From NCBI GenBank assembly GCA_016735295.1, contig JAERRU010000021.1, positions 1 through 49,893 on the forward strand: 49,893 bases of DNA, read 5' to 3'. This DNA comes from SAR324 cluster bacterium (GTDB lineage Bacteria; SAR324; XYD2-FULL-50-16; JAERRU01). Positions 16,592-24,904 of the stretch are shown piece by piece; positions within the stretch are counted from its first letter, which is position 1; every line of letters begins with the position of its first letter. A program made the position numbers and the translations under genes. The notes below the pieces were generated by a model. The model saw only the letters and a list, made by a program, of their open reading frames with translations. It made no database searches and was not told where the DNA came from.

Positions 16592-18733
16592 TTACTCTGC
16601 TTTCTCAGGGTCATCAGTCTTGCTGCTAGCGGACGCCTTTTTATCTTTAGCTTTAGCAGAATCATCAGTTTTGCTACTAGCGGATGCCTTTTCATCTTTA
16701 GCTTTAGCAGAATCATCAGTTTTGCTACTAGCGGACGCCTTTTTATCTTTAGCTTTAGCAGAATCATCAGTTTTGCTACTAGCGGACGCCTTTTTATCTT
16801 TAGCTTTGTCGGAATCATCAGTCTTGCTACTAGCGGACGCCTTTTTATCTTCAGCTTTAGCAGAATCATCAGTCTTGCTACTAGCAGATGATTTTTCATC
16901 TTTAGCTTTGTCAGAATCATCGATTTTACTACTAGCAGACGACTTATCGTTACTATCACCATCCGCCGATTTTTCCTCTAGTCCTGCCCCCTCTAGCTCA
17001 GCTCCCTCTACTGAAGATTTTTCTAGCTTATCATCAGTCGATTTTGCGTCTAACGCTACTTGCTTCTCATAGCTCTCATCTTGCTCTAGCTCCACTCCTT
17101 CGACTGGGGATAAGGCCAATCTTTTTGCTATTACATCTATATTAATTACTTTAGTAACAATGGCCTTCCCAATCGGGAATTTATCCATTATTTGTTTTTT
17201 AGTAATCGACTGATCCATCTCAGAAAGATGAATTAATCCCTCTAAACCCTCTTTTAATTCCACAAAAACACCAAAATCAGTGATATGCACAACTTTTCCT
17301 TTTATTTCATCGTCAGGGCGTAACTCCTTATCAATATTTTTCCAAGGATCGTCAGTTAATTGCTTGATGCCCAAAGATAAGCGCCCCTTGCTAACATCTA
17401 TATTAAGTAATTTAACCTTGATTTCTTGATCCTTTTCATAGGATTCAAAAAGATTATTTTTATTGCGTAAACTCCAAGAAACATCAGAATTATGCACTAG
17501 GCCGTCAATGCCTTCTTCTATACCAACAAAAATACCAAAATCAGTGATATTTCTCACAATCCCTTTAATTTCTGTGCCTATCGGGTAACGATCAGCCATA
17601 TCAGACCAAGGGTTGTGCTGGACGTCTCTGATAGAAAGTGAAATGCGTTTTCTCTCAAAATCTATATCTTTAATCGCAGCTTCCACCGTATCACCCAGCT
17701 TTAAAAAACTACTAGGATATTTAATTTTCTTGGTCCAAGACATTTCTGATATATGAATCAATCCTTCAATGCCCGACACAATTTCTACAAACGCCCCATA
17801 ATTAGTGATGTTTACCACCTTGCCCGTGATTTTATCTTTTAGGTTGTATCTTTTATTTAAATCTACCCACGGATCTTGCTCTTTTTGTTTTAAGCCTAAA
17901 GAAACCCTTTGAGTCTCTTTATCAAAACTTAATACAGTAACTTCAATTTCATCACCAAGTTGATAAAGATCTGATGGATGGTTGATGCGCCCCCAAGTCA
18001 TATCAGTGATATGCAAAAGACCATCAATGCCTCCTAAATCAACGAATAAGCCATAATCAGTTATGTTTTTAACATATCCTTTCATCATAGCCCCAACTTC
18101 TAGTTGGCTAATAGTTTCTTTGCGTAATCCTTCGCGGTTAACTTCAAGCACAGCTCGGCGAGATAGCACCACATTGCTTCTTTTTTTGTCGTATTTAAGA
18201 ACCTTCAGGTCAAAACTAACACCGATAAATTGATCTAAATCTTTGGTGGGTTTAAGATCAACTTGTGAGCCTGGTAAAAATCCTTTAATTCCAATATCAA
18301 CCGATAAACCTCCTTTTACCTTGGCAACTATTTTTCCAGAGATAGTTTCCCCATTTTCGTAAAGCAGTTTTATATTTTCCCAAATTTTCAGCTGATTAGC
18401 CTTATCTTTGCTCAACACAACACGCCCCTCTTGATTTTCTAGATTTTCTAGAAAAACTTCTACCTCATCTTCTAACTTATATTCAAAATCACCCTGAGGA
18501 GTTAAAAATTCAGAGTAGGCAACCTGACCTTGAGATTTAAAGCCGATATCAATAAACACAAAATCTTTAGTGATTTTTGTGATCGTGCCCTTAATTAGGC
18601 TATCAGGCTCAATATAACAGGCTATCCCATCTAAGAGGGCAGCAAAATTATCATTTTCTGACGCATCAAAATTTATGCTAGGGGAAAAATCTGGGGTTAT
18701 GGGATTGTTATAATCAGTGATTGTTTGAGACAT
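16592..18733 (-). CDS. rpsA: 30S ribosomal protein S1 with a repetitive C-terminal tail
   Basis: S1 binds mRNA on the 30S subunit and helps start translation of transcripts with weak Shine-Dalgarno sites. Six S1 (OB-fold) domains can be read in order: GTITKITKDFVFIDIG, GKIVAKVKGGLSVDIG, GYVKNITDYGLFVDLG, GKVVNITNYGAFVEI, GIVRNITDFGIFVGI and GKVVHITDFGVFVEL, covering about residues 40-545. The usual protein is about 560 aa; this one is 713. The extra part is a low-complexity Lys/Asp/Ser/Ala tail that ends in a 17-residue tandem repeat (DNA repeat listed separately). The tail is predicted to be disordered. A likely sigma-70 promoter lies about 75-100 bp upstream of the ATG. Assignment is certain; the tail's function is unknown. 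Confidence 0.97.
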   Translation of the reverse strand: MSQTITDYNNPITPDFSPSINFDASENDNFAALLDGIACYIEPDSLIKGTITKITKDFVFIDIGFKSQGQVAYSEFLTPQGDFEYKLEDEVEVFLENLENQEGRVVLSKDKANQLKIWENIKLLYENGETISGKIVAKVKGGLSVDIGIKGFLPGSQVDLKPTKDLDQFIGVSFDLKVLKYDKKRSNVVLSRRAVLEVNREGLRKETISQLEVGAMMKGYVKNITDYGLFVDLGGIDGLLHITDMTWGRINHPSDLYQLGDEIEVTVLSFDKETQRVSLGLKQKEQDPWVDLNKRYNLKDKITGKVVNITNYGAFVEIVSGIEGLIHISEMSWTKKIKYPSSFLKLGDTVEAAIKDIDFERKRISLSIRDVQHNPWSDMADRYPIGTEIKGIVRNITDFGIFVGIEEGIDGLVHNSDVSWSLRNKNNLFESYEKDQEIKVKLLNIDVSKGRLSLGIKQLTDDPWKNIDKELRPDDEIKGKVVHITDFGVFVELKEGLEGLIHLSEMDQSITKKQIMDKFPIGKAIVTKVINIDVIAKRLALSPVEGVELEQDESYEKQVALDAKSTDDKLEKSSVEGAELEGAGLEEKSADGDSNDKSSASSKIDDSDKAKDEKSSASSKTDDSAKAEDKKASASSKTDDSDKAKDKKASASSKTDDSAKAKDKKASASSKTDDSAKAKDEKASASSKTDDSAKAKDKKASASSKTDDPEKAE
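16611..16950 (-). repeat. 51-bp tandem repeat, six full copies plus a partial one, inside rpsA
   Basis: Copies begin at 16611, 16662, 16713, 16764, 16815, 16866 and 16917, spaced exactly 51 bp, all starting TCATC on the plus strand. Each encodes a 17-residue unit of the form ASASSKTDDSAKAKDKK in frame with S1. Copies differ by a few bases, some silent and some swapping D/A or E/K, which indicates duplication followed by drift with the frame conserved. Copy number is likely to vary between strains. Confidence 0.95.
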
Positions 18734-18807
18734 TTAATATTAATAATAATAATTGTGTTTCTTACAAAAAATTCATTAAAAGTTTTAAATTAAGCTAGAA
18801 CTGTGTA

Positions 18808-18836
18808 CTATTAGATTGATGCCAATTATTTGTCAA
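18808..18836 (-). promoter_or_regulatory. Likely sigma-70 promoter of rpsA
   Basis: On the minus strand a perfect TTGACA (-35, 18831-18836) is followed after 17 bp by TAATAG (-10, 18808-18813). The predicted transcript starts near 18800, leaving about 67 bases of leader before the rpsA ATG. The -35 and spacing are ideal; the -10 is only a half match. Confidence 0.6.
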
Positions 18837-18878
18837 GGTTGAAATGCTTTTAATTTTTTAAAATTTACTTTTCTAACG

Positions 18879-19640
18879 ATGAATATTTTGAATAAAGACC
18901 AGATTTTAAAATTAAAAAATATCGGACAAGCAGTTAAGAATAGACGAGAAGAGCTCTCTCATTCCTTAAGCTACGTTGCTGATGTTATCAGAATTCCTAT
19001 TGCCGATCTTAAGGCTATTGAGATGGGAGACTATCAAACTTTGCCTAAGCTTATTTTCTTAAAAGGATTTATCAGGAGCTATTGTAAATTTTTAGATACA
19101 GATAGCCAATGGATGATTGATGATATAAATAAGGCCTTTAATGAAGAATCAGTAGAGACCCTAGAAACGAATAATGATAAGATAGATTCAGAAAAACCCA
19201 CCAAGAATAAATCTTTACCACAAGTACTTAGCGCAACATTCTTTTTAGCGGTAGTATTAGTGGGAGGGTATTTTATCTTTACAAACTTTGCTGACTCCCC
19301 TAGCCAAAATAAAGAGTTGGCGTTGCCTATTTTTGAAAAGAGTGATGAGCCCACAGCCGCACAAAATGATGATGAGCCTATTATTCCACCTAAAAAGAGC
19401 TACGCCATGTCTTTTGAGTTAGTAGGTAAAGCTGATGGATGGCTTAGCTTTAAAATAGGAGAAAATTTGCCAAAAGAGTCCCCCATACAACCTGGACAAA
19501 TAATTAATTGGGTTGCTGATGAGGACGCTGAAATTATATTAAGTCGTGGAGATGTGGCCACGCTAACTATTAATGGAGTAGAAGAGGTGATTTTAGAAAG
19601 TGAATACAACAAAATTTATCGCCGAATTTTTAAAAAATAA
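18879..19640 (+). CDS. rodZ: RodZ-like cytoskeletal protein (HTH, single TM, DUF4115)
   Basis: RodZ links MreB to the inner membrane and supports rod shape. The 253-aa protein has an N-terminal Cro/CI-type helix-turn-helix (IGQAVKNRREELSHSLSYVADVIRIP, with LPKLIFLKGFIRSYCKFL). A single transmembrane helix follows at residues 116-136, then a Pro/Asp/Glu-rich periplasmic linker. The C-terminal DUF4115 domain includes GWLSFKIGE and NGVEEVILESEYNKIYRRI. This domain order is diagnostic. It is transcribed away from rpsA from a 145-bp shared region. It fits the presence of murJ and ftsI. No mreB is in view. Confidence 0.85.
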   Translation: MNILNKDQILKLKNIGQAVKNRREELSHSLSYVADVIRIPIADLKAIEMGDYQTLPKLIFLKGFIRSYCKFLDTDSQWMIDDINKAFNEESVETLETNNDKIDSEKPTKNKSLPQVLSATFFLAVVLVGGYFIFTNFADSPSQNKELALPIFEKSDEPTAAQNDDEPIIPPKKSYAMSFELVGKADGWLSFKIGENLPKESPIQPGQIINWVADEDAEIILSRGDVATLTINGVEEVILESEYNKIYRRIFKK

Positions 19641-19650
19641 CTAACTTTTG

Positions 19651-19700
19651 GCTAATTCCGGCTAATTCCGGCTAATTCCGGCTAGTTCTGGTTAATTAGC
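19651..19700 (+). repeat. 10-bp tandem repeat GCTAATTCCG between rodZ and comF
   Basis: Three exact copies of GCTAATTCCG (19651-19680) are followed by two diverged copies (GCTAGTTCTG, GTTAATTAGC). The 10-bp period is close to one helical turn, so the array is phased on one face of the DNA. It lies in the 97-bp gap before the comF start. It may be a chance slippage array or a phased protein-binding site. Confidence 0.85.
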
Positions 19701-19737
19701 CTAATTATTTTATAAAAAAGATTATCTTTTTTACAGA

Positions 19738-20457
19738 GTGCTTAAATTAATTTCTAAAACAGCTAATAAACTCCCCCTCCCTACAAGCTGTTATGGGTGT
19801 CAAAATTTAATTATTAATAAATCTGCTTCTTACAGCCTATGCCAAGACTGCTATGACAATCTTCCTCGTTTTAATGATAGCACCTGTAGTTTTTGTTTTC
19901 ACGAGCACCCTTCTAATCAATGCCTAGAAACTGATGAGTGGCGACTTGATGAATTAAGAAGCATTTTTCATTATCATAAGCCGGTATCTAGGTGGTTATT
20001 ATCATTTAAATATAACCATAATTTATTGGTGGGGCGTATTTTACAAGATTTATTTTACCGATATTGGCAGCTTAACGCTCATTTATTTGAGGAATATGAT
20101 TTTATTATTCCTATGCCAAGGCATAAAAAATTTAATTTACGCCCTAAGTTGAATGCTATTTTTTATATAGTAAAAGGAATCAAATTAGCTAAATTGAGAA
20201 TTGATAAAATAAAACACACAAAATCTTTACCTCGGCAAGCCACCTTGAACAAAGCTCAAAGGGAGAAAAATATGTCTAAACGAGGTATCTTTAAAGTAGA
20301 TAAAACTCTATCAGGAAAATCTATTTTACTTTTAGATGACGTCTGCACCACTGGAGCGACAATCAGAAATTTGGCTCGCGAGCTACGAATAAACAAAGTT
20401 AAAAAAGTAGGTGCGTTAGTTTTTATGAGAGAAGGATGGAACCGTCTACAGCGATAA
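19738..20457 (+). CDS. comF: ComF family phosphoribosyltransferase-like protein
   Basis: ComF-family proteins couple a zinc-ribbon N-terminus to a type I phosphoribosyltransferase fold and are needed for DNA uptake in competent bacteria. GTG at 19738 is the only reasonable start. Cys18/Cys21, Cys35/Cys38 and Cys50/Cys53 form CxxC pairs. The core includes FKYNHNLLVGRILQDL, the IIPMPRHKKFNLRPKLN block, the RQATLNKAQREKNM segment and the PRPP loop ILLLDDVCTTGATI. At 239 aa it is typical. No other competence gene is near, so it could serve in recombination or in uptake. It lies downstream of rodZ and may share its transcript across the 10-bp repeat array. Confidence 0.92.
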   Translation: MLKLISKTANKLPLPTSCYGCQNLIINKSASYSLCQDCYDNLPRFNDSTCSFCFHEHPSNQCLETDEWRLDELRSIFHYHKPVSRWLLSFKYNHNLLVGRILQDLFYRYWQLNAHLFEEYDFIIPMPRHKKFNLRPKLNAIFYIVKGIKLAKLRIDKIKHTKSLPRQATLNKAQREKNMSKRGIFKVDKTLSGKSILLLDDVCTTGATIRNLARELRINKVKKVGALVFMREGWNRLQR

Positions 20458-20580
20458 ATTAATTTATGATCATGAAAAATTAATAATCAACAGCACCGAA
20501 CAGCCAATCAAATAATTAATCATAAATTGACAACCAACATCCAATTAATCGTCCAGCGGTAAATAATCATCAATAGCTAG

Positions 20581-21390
20581 CTATCTAATAAAAAATGGGT
20601 TACTTGCGTCTTTATCAATGATTACCTTAATGGTGTCATCAATTTTCATTTCTAGTCGCTCAGCGGTGATTAGCGTTATTCCCCCTAAACTCACAGTTAC
20701 TTCTCCTATAGCGACTACTCGATTTTTCGCTAAATCTATTAAAGCCTGATCGGCAAAGACTACCTCATTGCCATGGCTCATTTCAAATCTATCAGAGAGT
20801 CTAATCTTAGCCGCTTGACCATCTTTATCTAACACTACATCAATTGAATCGCCTATTAATGATATCTCTAGTGATGAGACCTCAAAAACTGAATGACCCC
20901 TCATTTTCATTTCTTCTTTATCAAGGTAGCTATTCCATTCTAATATTTGAGTATTAATTTTATAAAGAGGTATCAATTTAGAAGAATTTTTTATTAATCC
21001 TTTATCACAATTAACATTAGAAAGCGTACGTTGCCTATCATCATATACTATAACTTGCACCGATTTATTCAAAGCAGCATTACCAAAAGTATTAAATCCT
21101 TGTTTATTAGTGAACACAGATAAATTACTAGCAGTAATTTCTACAAAATTTGTTTGTAAGGTTATATTGCCTGAAAAGCTAACCTTTGCTAGCTTTTGAT
21201 CGAAGGTGATTAAATCACTTTGCCCTCTAATAAAAGAATTACAAAAATAAGCGGCCATATCAGCTGAGCTTTGAGCGATAAACCTAGAAGTTGGGGTGGG
21301 GTTGGACTTATCTTTATCTTGGGATAGAGAAATTTTTGGCAGAATAATTGTCATCAAAAAAATACTTAAAGAGATAGATATAATTTTCAC
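20581..21390 (-). CDS. lptA: LptA-like periplasmic LPS-transport protein (OstA domain)
   Basis: LptA forms the periplasmic bridge that carries LPS from the LptBFGC complex to LptD. The protein has a signal peptide (KIISISLSIFLMTIILPKISLS) and OstA-type beta-jellyroll sequence: DLITFDQKLAKVSFSGNITLQTNFVEITASNLSVF and, near the end, VVFADQALIDLAKNRVVAIGEVTV. At 269 aa it is clearly longer than E. coli LptA (185 aa), with roughly 80 additional residues. The gene lies 20 bp downstream of lptC on the same strand, which strongly supports the assignment. lptB is not adjacent. An OstA protein of another class is possible but unlikely in this context. Confidence 0.82.
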   Translation of the reverse strand: MKIISISLSIFLMTIILPKISLSQDKDKSNPTPTSRFIAQSSADMAAYFCNSFIRGQSDLITFDQKLAKVSFSGNITLQTNFVEITASNLSVFTNKQGFNTFGNAALNKSVQVIVYDDRQRTLSNVNCDKGLIKNSSKLIPLYKINTQILEWNSYLDKEEMKMRGHSVFEVSSLEISLIGDSIDVVLDKDGQAAKIRLSDRFEMSHGNEVVFADQALIDLAKNRVVAIGEVTVSLGGITLITAERLEMKIDDTIKVIIDKDASNPFFIR

Positions 21391-21410
21391 GATAAATATA
21401 AACTAAAGTG

Positions 21411-21950
21411 CTATTGCCGAGAAATAATGGTTTTACCAGTTTTGTTATTATGCACTAATCCTGGACCTGTAAAATAAAAACTATCTTTATGGATACTAAA
21501 TTTTTTAGGAATAGTGATTATTTGTGAATCCATATCAATAGATATATTTTCTGTTGATACCATCCCTAAGCTTCCTAAATCAGCGTAAGTAACATCAAAA
21601 AAATCTGCTATCTCAGTTGAGGTATTTATATCAATTTGCTGAGCTGTCAAGCTTAATCCTAATCCTAACAAAGAGATATCAGCCTTATAAAAGCTAGTAA
21701 TTTGTGAATTGCTAAAAAAACTAATCTTATCTGCACTAAGTTTAGTTTGTAGTTTATTATTTTCATACATGTAATAGCGACTGCCAGTTAGCGTGGTTGT
21801 TTGCCTGGCAGTGCTAGGAGATAAAACAGAGCTTTGATTTTGCCGACTATCAAAAATAAAGGCATTAATTTTTGCCAAGGCCCACATAATAAAAATAATT
21901 ACCACCGCATAAGCGAAGGTGTTTAGTAAAAACTTACCCGTTACTCTCAT
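21411..21950 (-). CDS. lptC: LPS export protein LptC
   Basis: LptC is a bitopic inner-membrane protein that receives LPS from LptBFG and hands it to LptA. The 179-aa product has one N-terminal transmembrane helix (FLLNTFAYAVVIIFIMWALAKI) and a beta-rich periplasmic domain. That domain includes ITSFYKADISLLGLGLSLTAQQIDINTSTEIADFFD and the family-typical 'GMVSTENISIDMDSQIITIPKKF' end region. Length and topology match the family. It overlaps the upstream RDD gene by 17 bp and precedes lptA by 20 bp, so the three form one operon. Confidence 0.86.
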   Translation of the reverse strand: MRVTGKFLLNTFAYAVVIIFIMWALAKINAFIFDSRQNQSSVLSPSTARQTTTLTGSRYYMYENNKLQTKLSADKISFFSNSQITSFYKADISLLGLGLSLTAQQIDINTSTEIADFFDVTYADLGSLGMVSTENISIDMDSQIITIPKKFSIHKDSFYFTGPGLVHNNKTGKTIISRQ

Positions 21951-22710
21951 TTAAATACTTAACAGACAATATTTTCCATGTTTGGCTAATTTCATCAAAC
22001 TTAAATAGCCATTTAATGAGTTGATGTTCTTTAGTTGTCAATTCTAAACCTAAAATTAGCACCATCAAACCCTTTTCTGGGTAGAGTTCCTTAAAATAAT
22101 CTATTTTATAGGGCTGACTAATTAAATCTTTTTTATCATCTTCAGCCAGATTTTGTAAGGCCTGGTGATAAAAAGAGCTCTTAGCGATCATGCTAGGAGT
22201 GGTTAAAAGATAAGATCCCCATAAAAAAGAAGCCACCAACAAACCCATTAACAACCGGCTCGTTAAGTCTCTCAGTGCCCAAGGTGTTTTGCTTACTATA
22301 GTTAGCGTGCCCATAAAGCGATCGCCTAACCTTCTATGTAGCTTGCCAAATAAAAAAAATGCTACCTCTAACGGAAATAATAATAAAAATAAATTACGCA
22401 CCCAGCAGGTAAAAAATTTGGCATAAGGCAATCCATCTTTAACGTAGGTTACCCTTATTTTGAACAGCCATTTGCCAAAACTTTGCCCTCGCCAGAAGTC
22501 TTTTGCTAAATAAAATATAAAAAATGATGCGTAATAATATATGTTAAAATATACTATATCAGTAAATTCCAGCAAATCCCACTTATCAGGATATAAAAAA
22601 GCTAGAAAAGTTACGCGAGATATGAAAATAAATAAAAAAAAGTCTATTAAAAAAGCAACCGTCCTGCGGTGTGATGACGCCACTTTAAATTGAGTATTGA
22701 TTTCTTCCAT
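21934..22710 (-). CDS. RDD family membrane protein
   Basis: RDD-domain proteins are small inner-membrane proteins named for a conserved Arg-Asp-Asp; some have been linked to cation transport, and most are uncharacterised. This 258-aa protein starts the domain at RRTVAFLIDFFLFIFISRV. It continues with WRGQSFGKWLFKIRVTYVKDGLPYAKFFTCWVRNLFLLLFP and ends the core at LHRRLGDRFMGTLTIV. It has at least four hydrophobic helices, including one after the core (LMGLLVASFLWGSYLL), plus a soluble C-terminal extension of about 75 residues. It overlaps lptC by 17 bp, so it may act with the LPS-export genes, though that is only positional. Confidence 0.85.
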   Translation of the reverse strand: MEEINTQFKVASSHRRTVAFLIDFFLFIFISRVTFLAFLYPDKWDLLEFTDIVYFNIYYYASFFIFYLAKDFWRGQSFGKWLFKIRVTYVKDGLPYAKFFTCWVRNLFLLLFPLEVAFFLFGKLHRRLGDRFMGTLTIVSKTPWALRDLTSRLLMGLLVASFLWGSYLLTTPSMIAKSSFYHQALQNLAEDDKKDLISQPYKIDYFKELYPEKGLMVLILGLELTTKEHQLIKWLFKFDEISQTWKILSVKYLNESNG

Positions 22711-22764
22711 AGGATTGAAAAATAATCGCTAAATGCTAAATGCTAAATGCAAACAATAAATTTA

Positions 22765-24504
22765 TTATTTAAATAGGGGTAAGTGCTTATCTCCTGCCGT
22801 AACACGCAAAGTTTTATGAGCGATGGGATCAGATATAGTTAATATCCTTAAAGCAATATCACGAAAAAGTGGGGTAACAACAGGAGTATTGGAAGACATA
22901 GCTTTTTTAGGGTCATCTAAGAGGGTTAAAATAGTAAATTTAGGATTATCGGCAGGTAAAAACCCTATAAAAGATAGTATATAATCAGTTTTAGAATAGC
23001 TATTAAGTTGACGATCAAACTTTCTCGCAGTGCCAGTTTTCCCCGCCACCTTTAATCCCTTTATTTGACCAAGCCTAGCAGTTCCTTGATTAGATACCAC
23101 TCCTTTCATATAAGATTTCATCAAGCTAGCAGTGTCGCTAGATACAACTCGGCGGGGGGTATTTTTTGGTTTTGGTAGAGGATTATTGTAGCTATCTAAT
23201 AATTCTTCAATTACATATGGTTTAACAAACACCCCATCATTGGCAATCACATTAATAGCAGTAATCATTTGTAAAGGGGATACGCCAATTCCATGTCCGT
23301 AAGATAAGATAGCTTGGTCAATCTTTTTCCATTTATCATAATGTCTAAGTTGACCAGAAACTTCTCCCAGTAAATTAATGCCAGTTTTTCGTAAAAATCC
23401 GAATCTAGTAATGCCCTCATAAAACACCTTGCTTGGAATGCTAAGCCCAATTTGAGCAGCACATATGTTTGATGATTTTTTGATTATATCCGCCAAATTA
23501 GATATTCCCAAAGGGATAGTATCGTTAATTATTTGACCAAAAAAAGAATGTTGCCCATTATAGCAATTAAAAGTACTTTGCTCGGTGATGTATCTATCAT
23601 CTAAGGCAATGGCTAAGGTGATTATTTTAAAAGTTGAACCAGGCTCATAAATACCACCGACAAAAGGATTTAACGCCTGACGATTATGGTAAAAGCCAAA
23701 AATATTAGGATTAACAACCGGGTGGCTGGCCACAGCAAGTAGAGCGCCAGTTTTAGATTCCATCACAATAACCATCCCGCTTTGGGCCCCACTTTGTTGA
23801 ACTTTATCTATCAATTCTTGTTTAGCAATGTGTTGATAGCTATCATTAATAGTTAACCTTAAATTGCCACCACTAGTGCCTAACACGCTAGGGCCATAAA
23901 GCCTGTCCCAAATATCTGGTTGGGGGATGTTATTAGATAAGTGAGCGTCAAAATTATGTTCCATGCCCTCTAATCCTTGGCTTTGCCTGCCACTAAAGCC
24001 TAGCACGCTAGCTAAATAATCTTGGGCAGGATATAATCTTTTAAAATCTCTTACATAGCTTAGTCCTTTGAAGTTTAAATCAGCAATTTTTTGTTTTTGT
24101 TTGTCTTGCACAAAGCGTTGAATCCAAACAAATTTACCGGGTGATTTTAATAATTCGGCAATATAGTCTTTTCCGATGGGGATGATTTCATTAATTTTTG
24201 CAGCATATAGCTGATAATTACTTATTTCAGAAGGGTCAGCATAGATAGAAAATACCGGCACAGAAACAGCTAAAAAAGAGCCTTCTTTGGTTATAATAGA
24301 TCCTTTTTGGGTGGGAATTCTTCTTAATTGAGAATTTCTACCCTTAGCCAGCCCTTTTAAATAGTCTGCTTGATATATTTGAAGATATATAGTGCGCAGT
24401 ATGATCGCTAAAAAACAAAGTACAGTTAGCCAAAAAATAAACCTTAATCTATTTTTTCCTTGTACTTGCTCATTTATATCATTTTGCCAATGCTGCAACT
24501 TCAT
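22765..24504 (-). CDS. ftsI: Septal peptidoglycan transpeptidase FtsI (PBP3-type)
   Basis: FtsI cross-links septal peptidoglycan during division. The 579-aa class B PBP has one N-terminal membrane anchor (FIFWLTVLCFLAIILRTIYL) and the dimerisation domain with RGSI-like QKGSIITKEG and SVPVFSIYADP. The transpeptidase motifs are STFK with catalytic Ser290 (EPGSTFKIIT), SxN as SSNICAA, and KTGTARKF. The YGHGIGVSPLQM segment between them is typical of FtsI. It is the last gene of this run; 260 bp or more of noncoding DNA separates it from the divergent repeat array. FtsI is preferred over PBP2/MrdA on length and motif context. Confidence 0.93.
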   Translation of the reverse strand: MKLQHWQNDINEQVQGKNRLRFIFWLTVLCFLAIILRTIYLQIYQADYLKGLAKGRNSQLRRIPTQKGSIITKEGSFLAVSVPVFSIYADPSEISNYQLYAAKINEIIPIGKDYIAELLKSPGKFVWIQRFVQDKQKQKIADLNFKGLSYVRDFKRLYPAQDYLASVLGFSGRQSQGLEGMEHNFDAHLSNNIPQPDIWDRLYGPSVLGTSGGNLRLTINDSYQHIAKQELIDKVQQSGAQSGMVIVMESKTGALLAVASHPVVNPNIFGFYHNRQALNPFVGGIYEPGSTFKIITLAIALDDRYITEQSTFNCYNGQHSFFGQIINDTIPLGISNLADIIKKSSNICAAQIGLSIPSKVFYEGITRFGFLRKTGINLLGEVSGQLRHYDKWKKIDQAILSYGHGIGVSPLQMITAINVIANDGVFVKPYVIEELLDSYNNPLPKPKNTPRRVVSSDTASLMKSYMKGVVSNQGTARLGQIKGLKVAGKTGTARKFDRQLNSYSKTDYILSFIGFLPADNPKFTILTLLDDPKKAMSSNTPVVTPLFRDIALRILTISDPIAHKTLRVTAGDKHLPLFK

Positions 24505-24687
24505 TCTTTTTGGGGTATATCTTTTAGCTAATTCACCTAGGTCATAATCTTCACTACCCTAGCAGAAAATAAAGTAAGTGTTAATGATATATTGTGATTA
24601 AAAAGTGCTTTGGTAAATTTTATAATTGACTAGCAGGCAGCCAATTTTTAAAATAATAGCTTAATTTACTATTAGATTAGTGAATCT
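24505..24687. other. Intergenic DNA between ftsI and the 84-bp repeat array
   Basis: This AT-rich noncoding stretch must hold the minus-strand ftsI promoter. I see no gene, hairpin or clear promoter pair in it; together with the array that follows it makes a 400-bp gene-free region. Confidence 0.5.
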
Positions 24688-24904
24688 GGGTATTAAATTA
24701 GATTTTTTGATTGTAATGTAGATTTTACACAATAAAAATGGGGCTAAAATTACTATTGATTGTTAATGTTCGGGTATTAAATTAGATTTTTTGGTTGCAA
24801 TGTAGATTTTACACAATAAAAATGGGACTAAAATTACTATTGATTGTTAATGTTCGGGTACTAAATCAGATTTTTTAATCGTAATGCAACTTTAGATAAT
24901 AAAA
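24688..24904 (+). repeat. 84-bp tandem repeat, 2.6 copies, ending at the start codon of the PstS-like gene
   Basis: Copies start at GGGTATTAAATTAG (24688), the same at 24772, and GGGTACTAAATCAG (24856). The period is exactly 84 bp. The first two copies differ by only a few bases; the third is more diverged. In each of the first two copies AATAAAAATG is followed by a short frame, and the third copy reaches the real gene's AATAAAAATG, so the gene start sits in register with the repeats. The duplicated unit therefore seems to be the gene's own leader plus its first codons. Confidence 0.9.

Noticed and set aside
16611-16950. CRISPR-like array
   Set aside because: The repeats are contiguous with no unique spacers, lie inside a gene, and no cas gene is present.
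16573-17072. Open frames on both strands across the rpsA tail (a 129-aa minus frame and a 150-aa plus frame)
   Set aside because: They exist only because the 51-bp repeat is free of stops in several frames; their products are pure low-complexity repeats, and the S1 frame is clearly the coding one.
20461-20528. Inverted repeat AATTTATGAT / ATCATAAATT as a terminator between comF and lptA
   Set aside because: The arms are 10 bp but separated by 48 bases, AT-only, and not followed by a T-run; too weak to call.
22728-22748. GCTAAAT triple repeat upstream of the RDD gene's operon and downstream of ftsI
   Set aside because: Only three 7-bp units in a 54-bp gap; no sign of function.
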